DNA from: Gemmatimonadaceae bacterium | GTDB taxonomy: Bacteria; Gemmatimonadota; Gemmatimonadetes; Gemmatimonadales; Gemmatimonadaceae | Length of the DNA stretch: 12,607 nucleotides | Assembly: GCA_013361745.1 (NCBI GenBank) | Contig: JABFXM010000047.1 | Location: 1 to 12,607 of the forward strand | Reading direction: 5' to 3' | In this document: positions 6,155-12,607 of the stretch, piece after piece | Layout: the number at the start of each line of letters is the position of its first letter | Position numbering within the stretch: the first letter of the stretch is position 1 | Translations under genes and position numbers: made by a program | Notes under the pieces: model-generated | Seen by the model: the letters and a program-made list of their open reading frames with translations, nothing else | Database searches by the model: none | What the model was told of the DNA's origin: nothing

Positions 6155-9100
6155 ATGGCGGGTATGTCGCGGCGACGATTCGTCGCCATGGTGAGCGGGC
6201 TCTCGCTCGTCGTGCTCGGCCTCCTGGTCGGGCTCGTCGTCGTGCTCGTCACCCAGACGCCGTACGGGCGCGACCGCGTGCGCGACATCGTCGAGTCTCG
6301 ACTGAAGCCGGCGGTGCACGGCCGGCTCTACGTCGGGAAGATCCATGGCGGGCTGCTTGGCGGCGTCGTCGTCGACTCGCTCGAGATCCGCGATCCCGAG
6401 GATTCGCTCGTGATGGCGAGCGGTCCGATCCGGCTCGAGTACGACCCGCGCGACCTGCTCGACAAGCGCGTGCTGCTGACGTACGCCGAGCTGACGCGGC
6501 CCGTGTTCTACGCACGACGGCACGAGAACGGCGACTGGAACTTCCGCCGGACCTTTCCGGGGAAGAAGGGGCCCGACGTTCCGAAGGTGGAGCGCGGCTT
6601 CGGCGACTTCATCGTCGCCGACTCGGTGACGATTCACGACGGCTCGTTCATCCTGACGATGCCCTGGCACGCGCCGGACTCGCTGCGCGGGGCGAAGCTC
6701 GACAGCGCGGTGCGCACGACGCTGGCCTCGGATGACCACGAAGTGCAGAAGACGAGCGAGGGGTACGCGAAGACCTGGCGCTGGACGGGGATCAACGTCG
6801 AGTCGCCGTACGTGCGCATCGCGGACCCCGACAGCGTGGGGCAGCTCTTCACGGCGAACGCGATGTCGGTCCGCGAGTCGGACCCGCCTTTCCTCTTCAC
6901 GAACACCACCGCGGCCGCGCGGCTGCACGGCGACTCGCTCTGGCTCAACGTGTCGCACTTCGACCTTCCCGCCTCGCATGGCAGCGCGAAGGGGAAGGTC
7001 GTCTGGGGGAGCGACCTCCCGGTGCGCTACGCGATCGACGTCGACGCGGACACGGTGTCGCTCGCCGACATCGCGTGGGTCTATCCGACGCTCCCGACCG
7101 CGGGAGGGGGGAAGGCGCACCTGCGCATCGTCAACGATCCGAAGAACCTCGACGTCATCGAGTACCAGCTCTCGCGGATGGACGTGCGGAGCACGAAGTC
7201 GCACCTCACGGGCGCGATGACCTTCGCCGTCGGCGAGCCGGTGCTCGCGGTGAAGAACCTGGACGTCGTCGCGGCGCCGATCGACTTCGCCTTCATCCGC
7301 GCGCTGAACGGCAAGCCCTTCCCGGTGGACTGGCAGGGAACGATCTCGGGGACGTTGAAGGGGCGCGGCGGTCCGCTCACCAACTTCAGGGTGGACGACG
7401 CGAACCTCGTCTTCCGCGACGCGCACGTGCCGGGCGCCGAGACGCGCGCGACGGCGAAGGGGGAGCTCGACATCCTGTATCCCGCGTTCACCGTGTTCCA
7501 CGGGCTCGACGTGAACGTGGCGAGCGGTGACCTGCGGACGATCCAGTACCTCTACCCGAACTTTCCGAAGCTGAAGGGGACGATCTCGGGGACGGCGACG
7601 CTCGACTCGTCGTGGCTCGATGTGCGCTTCAGCAACGGCGACCTCTATCTGCGCGACGGTCCCGACGAGCCGACGCACGTGACCGGGTCGGGGCGGGTCA
7701 CCTACGGCGACGTGTTCATGACGTACGACCTGAACCTCGACGCGAAGCTGCTCTCGCTGACGCAGCTCGCGCGGTCGTACCCGACGCTGCCGCTGCGCGG
7801 CATCGTCGCCGGACCGATCGTCGCGAAGGGGACGACCGAGGCGCTCGACGTGACGACCACGCTCGCGGGTGACGCGGGAACCGTCGCGTTCAACGGACGG
7901 CTCGACACGTATCCGCCCGGCTACGCGGTGCGCGGGACGACGACGCTCACGCATCTCGACGCGCGCACCCTGCTCGAGCGCGCCGACGGCCCGAAGACGG
8001 ACATCAGCGCGCGCTTCGACACCGACGTGAGCGGCGACTCGCTCGCGAACTTCACCGGTCGCATCGCGGCCGATCTCGTCGGCGGCTCGATGGTGGACGG
8101 GGTGCGGCTGTTCTCCGGCCGGGCGCGGATGGACGCGGCGAACGGGAAGCTGCGTGTGGACTCGCTGGCGCTCGAGTCGACGGCGGCGACGGTGTTCGCG
8201 TCAGGGGGGATCGGGCTCGCCGACGGGACGCGCGACTCGCTGCGCTTCGCGCTGTTCGTGGACTCCCTCGGCGGGCTGCGGCGCTGGATCGCGACCGCGC
8301 CGACGGATTCGCTCGACGGCTCGTTCTCCATCAGCGGGGTGCTCAGCGGCTCGGTGAACGCGCTCGACGCGCGCGGGACGATGACCGGCGCCTCGCTCTA
8401 TCGCGCCGGGACGAGCGCGTCGGCGGTGAAGGGGACCTTCGCGCTGCGCGACCTGACGAAGCAGCCGACGGGGGACGTGATCTTCGGCGTGGACACGACG
8501 ATCGTTGCCGGCGTGGTGCTCTCGCGCGTCGACGGTCTCGTCGCGCTCGACGGGGCGGCGCGCGGCCGCGTCTCCCTCGAGGCACGCGAGACGACCGGGC
8601 AGAGCGGGCGCGCGTCCGGCGAGTACTTCGTGCGCGGCGACACGGTGGAGGCGCGGGTCGATTCGCTGAGCTTCGTCGCCGACACGGCCGCGGCGACGGC
8701 GCGCTGCCGGCTCGTCGCGCCGGCTCGGATCGTCGCCGCGGCGGGTGACCTCACGCTCTCCCCGACGCGGCTCGAGGACGGAAAGGGAGGCGTCGTCGCG
8801 CTCGCGCTGACGCTTCCCGCGCAGGCGCCGATCGGCGGCTCGCTCGTCGTCGAGAAGGCGGCGATCAGCGACTTCGCGCGGATGGCGCAGCTCCCCGTGC
8901 CGTTAGGCGGCCTCGCCTCGCTGCGCGCGTCTTTCGCCGGCACGCGCGAGTCGCCGATCATCGAATGGACCTCGCTGCTGCAGCAGCCGCAGACGGCGGG
9001 GGTCCGCCTCGACCGCATCGAGGGGGACGGGCGCTACGCCGACCGCGTCTTCACCGGCACGGCGCGCTTCTACCGCGACCGCGCGGCGACGATGGTCGCG

Positions 9101-10753
9101 AACGTCGCGCTGCCGCTCGACCTCGCCTTCGCGCCGCGCGCGAAGCGGCTCCTCCCCGATCCGCTTCACGGAAGCGTGCGCGCCGACAGCGCCGATCTCG
9201 CGGTGCTCGAGACGCTCGCCCCCGGGCTCGACATCACCGCCGGCCGCTTCACCGTCGCCGCCGACCTCGGCGGCACCTGGGCGCGGCCGACGCTCGACGG
9301 CCGGATCAGCGTGAGCGGTGGCGCGGCAACGATCGGAACGTTGGGCGTCCGCGTGCGCGGGGTCGCGGCGGACATCGTCATGCGCGGCGACTCGATCGCG
9401 GTGCAGCGCTTCGTCGCCCAGAGCGACGACCCGGGCGAGCGCGGGACCATCTCGGCGCAGGGCTACCTCGATCTCGACTACCTCCACCACAGGCCGGGCG
9501 TGCCGAGCAACCAGAGCTTCGTGTTCGACGTCGTGGCGCGCGGATTCCACGCGCTGAACCAGCGCCGGCTCGGCGACCTGCGGATCTCGTCGCCCGGGCT
9601 GCACCTCGCCGGCACGATGCGCAGCTCCGCGCTCACCGGCACCGTCGTCGTCGACAAGGGCGTGGTCTACATCCCCGAGCTGACGAAGAAGCGCGTCGTC
9701 GACCTGAGCGACACGACCCTCACCGACCTCACGGGGCTCGGCCGCACCCGGCCGCTCGTCCCCGATGCGCCGCCGTCGCTCGTCGCCGGCCTCGCACTGG
9801 AGAACGTGCGACTCGTCATCGGGCCCGACGTCTGGCTGCGCTCCGCGGAAGCGGCGATCCAGCTCGGCGGCGAGGTGAACGTGACGAAGGGACGCGACCC
9901 GCGCGCCGGGTCGATCGGCGATCTCGCGCCGGAGCAGCTCGCGCTGCAGGGGACGCTCACCGCCGACCGCGGCCAGTACCGGCTCGAGCTCAGCCCGGCC
10001 ATCTCGCGCACCTTCGACGTCACCCGCGGGCGACTGACCTTCTCCGGCGATCCCGACCTCAACCCGGCGCTCGACATCAACGCCGTGCACACGGTGCGCA
10101 CGGAGAACGGCCAGGACATCCGCGTCCGCGTCGCGATCCGCGGGACGCTGCTCAACCCCGAGCTCGTGCTGAGCAGCGACGAGGGGCTGCAGATCTCGCA
10201 GACGGATCTCGTGAGCTACCTCGCCTTCGGGAAGCCGAGCTTCGAGGTGACGGGGAGCAGCGGCGTCGGCTACAACCAGCTCGGACTCGGGCTGCTCTCG
10301 CTCTCCGCCGGCGGGTTCGTGGCGAGCCAGGTGCAGAAGAGCCGCTTCGGCTCGGCGATCGACGTCTTCAGCGTGCAGGCCGGGGCGGACGCGACGTCGC
10401 CACTCGGCACCACGCAGCCGGGCAACCCGCTGCTCAACCGCATCGCCAACTCGCGCGTCACGTTAGGCAAGCAGATCAACGAGCGGACCTACATCGGGCA
10501 CGACGCCGGGCTCTGCGAGCTCACGCCTGGCGCGGCGCGACAGACGACGAGCCAGAGCGCGCTGACCACGTTCTACGACCGGCTCGGGCTGACGGTGAAC
10601 CACCGGCTGGCGCACGGCTTCTCCGTCTCCGGCGGCGTCGAGCCGAGCGCCAGCGCGAAGCAGTGCACGGACCTCACCGGCGCCGCCGCGCAGATCACCA
10701 CGGCGCCGCGCCGGCAGATCGGACTCGACCTCACGCGCAGCTGGACCTTCTGA
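6155..10753 (+). CDS. tamB: TamB-like translocation/assembly module protein (DUF490 C-terminus)
   Basis: 1532-aa AsmA/TamB-superfamily protein, expected to form a long periplasmic beta-groove from the inner membrane to the TamA-like partner; family members are linked to phospholipid transport and outer-membrane protein assembly. An uncleaved anchor lies at about 10-32. The long middle is built of variable beta-rich units with recurring G-x-I/F-SG-x-L phrases near residues 394, 474, 721 and 1030. The diagnostic TamB/DUF490 region spans about 1255-1365: LALQGTLTADRGQY, DPDLNPALDI, then IRGTLLNPELVLSSDEG and the SYLAFG signature. About 170 residues follow, with Cys1454 and Cys1504, ending in Phe. 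E. coli TamB is 1259 aa, so this one is longer. It starts 28 nt after the TamA-like gene with no clear Shine-Dalgarno; Met4 (6164) is an alternative start. Its stop overlaps the kinase start. Confidence 0.9.
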   Translation: MAGMSRRRFVAMVSGLSLVVLGLLVGLVVVLVTQTPYGRDRVRDIVESRLKPAVHGRLYVGKIHGGLLGGVVVDSLEIRDPEDSLVMASGPIRLEYDPRDLLDKRVLLTYAELTRPVFYARRHENGDWNFRRTFPGKKGPDVPKVERGFGDFIVADSVTIHDGSFILTMPWHAPDSLRGAKLDSAVRTTLASDDHEVQKTSEGYAKTWRWTGINVESPYVRIADPDSVGQLFTANAMSVRESDPPFLFTNTTAAARLHGDSLWLNVSHFDLPASHGSAKGKVVWGSDLPVRYAIDVDADTVSLADIAWVYPTLPTAGGGKAHLRIVNDPKNLDVIEYQLSRMDVRSTKSHLTGAMTFAVGEPVLAVKNLDVVAAPIDFAFIRALNGKPFPVDWQGTISGTLKGRGGPLTNFRVDDANLVFRDAHVPGAETRATAKGELDILYPAFTVFHGLDVNVASGDLRTIQYLYPNFPKLKGTISGTATLDSSWLDVRFSNGDLYLRDGPDEPTHVTGSGRVTYGDVFMTYDLNLDAKLLSLTQLARSYPTLPLRGIVAGPIVAKGTTEALDVTTTLAGDAGTVAFNGRLDTYPPGYAVRGTTTLTHLDARTLLERADGPKTDISARFDTDVSGDSLANFTGRIAADLVGGSMVDGVRLFSGRARMDAANGKLRVDSLALESTAATVFASGGIGLADGTRDSLRFALFVDSLGGLRRWIATAPTDSLDGSFSISGVLSGSVNALDARGTMTGASLYRAGTSASAVKGTFALRDLTKQPTGDVIFGVDTTIVAGVVLSRVDGLVALDGAARGRVSLEARETTGQSGRASGEYFVRGDTVEARVDSLSFVADTAAATARCRLVAPARIVAAAGDLTLSPTRLEDGKGGVVALALTLPAQAPIGGSLVVEKAAISDFARMAQLPVPLGGLASLRASFAGTRESPIIEWTSLLQQPQTAGVRLDRIEGDGRYADRVFTGTARFYRDRAATMVANVALPLDLAFAPRAKRLLPDPLHGSVRADSADLAVLETLAPGLDITAGRFTVAADLGGTWARPTLDGRISVSGGAATIGTLGVRVRGVAADIVMRGDSIAVQRFVAQSDDPGERGTISAQGYLDLDYLHHRPGVPSNQSFVFDVVARGFHALNQRRLGDLRISSPGLHLAGTMRSSALTGTVVVDKGVVYIPELTKKRVVDLSDTTLTDLTGLGRTRPLVPDAPPSLVAGLALENVRLVIGPDVWLRSAEAAIQLGGEVNVTKGRDPRAGSIGDLAPEQLALQGTLTADRGQYRLELSPAISRTFDVTRGRLTFSGDPDLNPALDINAVHTVRTENGQDIRVRVAIRGTLLNPELVLSSDEGLQISQTDLVSYLAFGKPSFEVTGSSGVGYNQLGLGLLSLSAGGFVASQVQKSRFGSAIDVFSVQAGADATSPLGTTQPGNPLLNRIANSRVTLGKQINERTYIGHDAGLCELTPGAARQTTSQSALTTFYDRLGLTVNHRLAHGFSVSGGVEPSASAKQCTDLTGAAAQITTAPRRQIGLDLTRSWTF
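8901..8908 (+). repeat. CGTTAGGC octamer, copy 4
   Basis: Inside the TamB-like gene, reading Pro-Leu(TTA)-Gly at Leu917. Confidence 0.9.
10461..10468 (+). repeat. CGTTAGGC octamer, copy 5
   Basis: Inside the TamB-like gene's C-terminal region, reading Thr-Leu(TTA)-Gly at Leu1437. Confidence 0.9.
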
Positions 10754-11631
10754 TGAAGCGCGTGCTCCTGGTGGCGAACCCGGCGTCGCGGCGCGGCGGC
10801 GGGATGCGCAAGGCCGCGCTGCGCGCCTTCCGCGAGGCTGGGGTGATCTGCGACGCGGTGCTCACCTCGCACCCCGGCCACGGCGCCGAGCTCTCGGCCG
10901 AGCTCTCGCCGAAGTACGACGCCGTGTTCACCCTCGGCGGCGACGGGACGGCGATGGAGGTGGTGGGCGCCCTGGCGAACACCGGCCGGCCGATCGGGAT
11001 CCTTCCAGGCGGGACGGGGAACCTCCTCGCCCGAGCGTTAGGCACGCCGCGGCTCGTCCGCCGCGCGGTGCACGCGCTGCTCGACGGGGAGACCCGGATC
11101 GTCGACCTCGGGATGCTCCACGACGGACGGCGCTTCGCCTTCGCCGCCGGCGTCGGGATCGACGCGCAGATGATCGAGGGCGCGTCGCCGTGGCTGAAGA
11201 AGCGCATCGGGGTCGCCGCGTACGTGCTCGCCGCGGCGAGGGCGATCTTCCGCCGGCGCGACATGCGCGTCCGGGCGACGGTGGACGGCGAGGTGATCGA
11301 GCGCACAGCCGCGTCGGTGATGCTGACCAATTTCGGCGCGGTGCTGGACGACCGGCTCTCCCTGGGCCCCGGAATCCGTCAGGATGACGGAAAGCTCGAT
11401 CTCTGCATCTTCAGCCCGGCGACCGTGGGCGACGCGCTGCGGATCGTCTGGCGGCTGGCGCGGAAGGACTTCCGCAGCGACCCGTGCATGCTGTACCGGA
11501 AGGGCACGGTCTTCCGAGTGGAAACCGACCCGCCGTGCACCGACCAGGCGGACGGGGAGATCCTCGGCCCGACCCCCTTCGACGCGCGTGTCGAGCCGCG
11601 CGCGGCGACGCTCCTCGTGGCGAAAAGGTAA
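10753..11631 (+). CDS. Diacylglycerol/sphingosine kinase-like lipid kinase (YegS/DgkB/LCB5 type)
   Basis: 292-aa cytoplasmic lipid kinase, expected to phosphorylate diacylglycerol or a related lipid with ATP. It opens with the family's first strand (KRVLLVANPASRRGG). The nucleotide-binding signatures are intact: LGGDGT at about 61-66 and PGGTGN at 85-90. The second-domain features follow (IVDLGMLHDGR, AAGVGIDAQM), and the C-terminal strands include the typical QADGE segment. Length is normal for the family. The ATG at 10753 overlaps the TamB-like stop by one base (TGATG), so translation is probably coupled, and the protein likely works in the same envelope process, for example in recycling diacylglycerol or supplying phosphatidic acid near the transport route; this role is inferred. 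The open frame extends far upstream inside the TamB gene, but that extension is an out-of-frame artefact. The exact lipid substrate cannot be predicted. Confidence 0.92.
   Translation: MKRVLLVANPASRRGGGMRKAALRAFREAGVICDAVLTSHPGHGAELSAELSPKYDAVFTLGGDGTAMEVVGALANTGRPIGILPGGTGNLLARALGTPRLVRRAVHALLDGETRIVDLGMLHDGRRFAFAAGVGIDAQMIEGASPWLKKRIGVAAYVLAAARAIFRRRDMRVRATVDGEVIERTAASVMLTNFGAVLDDRLSLGPGIRQDDGKLDLCIFSPATVGDALRIVWRLARKDFRSDPCMLYRKGTVFRVETDPPCTDQADGEILGPTPFDARVEPRAATLLVAKR
11036..11043 (+). repeat. CGTTAGGC octamer, copy 6
   Basis: Inside the lipid-kinase gene, reading Ala-Leu(TTA)-Gly at Leu96, just after the GGTGN nucleotide-binding loop. Confidence 0.9.
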
Positions 11632-11642
11632 TCCGCCGGCCT

Positions 11643-11657
11643 GTCAACAATTTTGAC
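11643..11657. promoter_or_regulatory. GTCAA-N5-TTGAC inverted repeat in an AT-rich island
   Basis: Perfect 5-bp arms (11643-11647 and 11653-11657) around CAATT form the only clearly AT-rich patch near here. It lies about 32 bases before the start of the GAF-domain gene. The right arm extended by one base (TTGACG) could also serve as a -35 box, but no good -10 box follows at 16-19 bases. A dimeric regulator site is plausible; I cannot name the regulator. Confidence 0.35.
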
Positions 11658-11659
11658 GT

Positions 11660-11675
11660 GCCCGCCTCCTCGGGC
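11660..11675 (+). terminator. Short GC hairpin between the lipid-kinase and GAF genes
   Basis: A 5-bp perfect stem GCCCG/CGGGC encloses the loop CCTCCT, and two G-U wobbles could extend the stem outward. The following bases (GTCTT) give only a weak T-run, so it is at best a poor intrinsic terminator for the upstream operon. The loop equals the anti-Shine-Dalgarno core, and the hairpin sits in the probable leader of the GAF gene. It could be chance in such GC-rich DNA. Confidence 0.22.
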
Positions 11676-11689
11676 GTCTTGAAGATGGC

Positions 11690-12607
11690 ATGTCAGACTC
11701 TTCGTCCTCCGGCTCCGGCGGCTCCGCGGCGTCCGTTCCCGCGCGTCCCACCGTTCCCCTCGTCGCCCCCGTCGGGCCCGACGGAACGGCGGCGTCCGCG
11801 CGCGGTGAGCCCGCGGAGGCGATGCGCGAGGTCGCGCGCGATCGCGACCATCTCTTCCTGCTGCACGAAGCGCTCGTCGACGCCGAGCGCGAGAGCTCGC
11901 TCGAGGCGCGCCTCGAGGTCGTCGTCAACGCGATCCGGAAGATCGGCTTCGGCCGCGTTCTGCTCTCGCTCCGCGACGCGGAGCTGAATCAGACGAAGCT
12001 CGTCAGCGCGGGACTCGCGCCGGAAGACGTGCGCGAGCTGCGCGATCGTCCCGCCTCCGGCATCGTCTGGAAGCGGCGCCTCAACTCGCTCGAGCGGTTC
12101 CGCGTCTCGCAGTCCTTCTACCTCGACGCCTCCGACGAGTGGATCGCGCGCGAGTTCCACGGCGGTCTCCCGAGCCGGCTCGCGCCGAGCGACGACGTGC
12201 AGTGGAACCCGCGCGACGCGCTGCTCGTGCCGCTGAAGGGGAACGACGGGCGCATCATCGCGACGCTGGTGCTCGACGACCCGGCCGACCGCCACCGCCC
12301 GACGCTCGCCCGCGTGCGTACGGTGGAGCTGTTCGGCCAGCAGGTCGCGTACATGATCGAGCAGGCGGTGCTGATCGAGATCGCGCGCCGCCGCGCCGAC
12401 CGTCTCGCGCGCCTGCACGAGGTCGGCGTCATGCTCGCGCGCTCGCTCGACGAGGACGACATCGTCGCCGAGCTCGCGCGCCAGATCGGGCGCGTGATGC
12501 CCTGCGACGGCATCGTGATCGCCTCGCCCGACGTCGAGGAGAACTTCGTCACGACGCTCTTCCGCTCGGTGCGCGGCGTGCGCCGCCCGCGCGCGCCGCA
12601 GCCGCTG
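11690..12607 (+). CDS. GAF-domain signalling protein (3' end outside window)
   Basis: 306 codons are present and the frame is still open at the window edge. ATG at 11690 is the first possible start, because an in-frame TGA lies at 11654-11656; a weak GAAG stretch stands 5 nt upstream. The first 44 residues are a Ser/Gly- then Pro/Ala-rich tail that looks disordered; Met45 is a less likely alternative start. A GAF-like domain covers about 60-230: LEARLEVVVNAIRKIGFGRV, then the core strand DALLVPLKGNDGRIIATLVLDD and the closing helix FGQQVAYMIEQAV. A charged helix (IARRRADRLARLHEVG) leads into what looks like a second GAF domain from about 241 (SLDEDDIVAELARQIGRVMPCDGIVI). Tandem GAF proteins usually continue into a histidine kinase, GGDEF or phosphatase module, but the output domain lies outside the window and is unknown. 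Confidence 0.82.
   Translation, partial: MSDSSSSGSGGSAASVPARPTVPLVAPVGPDGTAASARGEPAEAMREVARDRDHLFLLHEALVDAERESSLEARLEVVVNAIRKIGFGRVLLSLRDAELNQTKLVSAGLAPEDVRELRDRPASGIVWKRRLNSLERFRVSQSFYLDASDEWIAREFHGGLPSRLAPSDDVQWNPRDALLVPLKGNDGRIIATLVLDDPADRHRPTLARVRTVELFGQQVAYMIEQAVLIEIARRRADRLARLHEVGVMLARSLDEDDIVAELARQIGRVMPCDGIVIASPDVEENFVTTLFRSVRGVRRPRAPQPL

Noticed and set aside
7338..7593. Repeated 15-bp stretch ACGATCTCGGGGACG in the TamB-like gene (about 240 bp apart)
   Set aside because: Both copies encode the same G-T-I-S-G-T phrase of the repetitive beta-groove, so it reflects protein repeats, not a DNA element.
6008..7954. 648-codon minus-strand open frame across the TamA/TamB junction (and similar frames at 3754-5286 and 8903-10090)
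   Set aside because: Arg/Val/His-rich composition typical of antisense reading of GC-rich genes. The plus strand has recognisable domains throughout.
8965..10752. Long upstream extension of the lipid-kinase open frame, which could suggest a fusion protein
   Set aside because: The extension is an Arg/Ala-rich out-of-frame reading of the TamB-like gene. The kinase family's N-terminal strand begins right at the ATG at 10753.

Overview
The window is GC-rich bacterial DNA (roughly 70% by eye) in which almost every base is coding. An Omp85-family outer-membrane protein paired with a TamB-like protein shows a diderm (Gram-negative-type) cell. The long antisense open frames are the usual by-product of high GC. 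The codon habits (rare TTA leucine codons sitting only in one octamer) and the gene set remind me of Gemmatimonadota, but that assignment is a low-confidence inference; nothing here is a phylogenetic marker.

Layout. (1) Bases 1-2390, minus strand: an oligopeptide/nickel-type ABC importer, with a family-5 substrate-binding lipoprotein (819-2390) followed by a DppB-like permease (1-812) that runs off the left edge. (2) Bases 2391-2506: a 116-bp divergent intergenic region with a plausible minus-strand promoter and a weaker plus-strand one. (3) Bases 2507-3433, plus strand: a response regulator with an intact REC domain and a degenerate GGDEF (GGDDF) output domain. (4) Bases 3434-3526: a short intergenic stretch dominated by ten G-runs (potential G-quadruplex), starting with a GGGGTCA triplet repeat and followed by a good Shine-Dalgarno. 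(5) Bases 3527-11631, plus strand: a tightly packed operon of a 90-aa single-span membrane protein of unknown function, a TamA-like Omp85 protein, a very large TamB-like protein (1532 aa), and a YegS/DgkB-type lipid kinase. Two of its three junctions are stop/start overlaps. (6) Bases 11632-11689: a small AT-rich island with a GTCAA/TTGAC inverted repeat and a short GC hairpin. (7) Bases 11690-12607: the start of a GAF-domain signalling protein, open at the right edge.

How they fit together. The central operon is an envelope-biogenesis unit. TamA sits in the outer membrane, TamB spans the periplasm from an inner-membrane anchor, and a lipid kinase is translationally coupled behind TamB. Coupling a lipid kinase to a proposed lipid conduit is suggestive but unproven. 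The flanking response regulator and GAF protein are signalling genes without visible partners here.

The most unusual signal is not a gene. The octamer CGTTAGGC occurs six times, always on the coding strand of the gene it lies in. It contains all five TTA leucine codons in the annotated genes and one TAG stop codon. I see no mobile element, CRISPR array, tRNA or rRNA.
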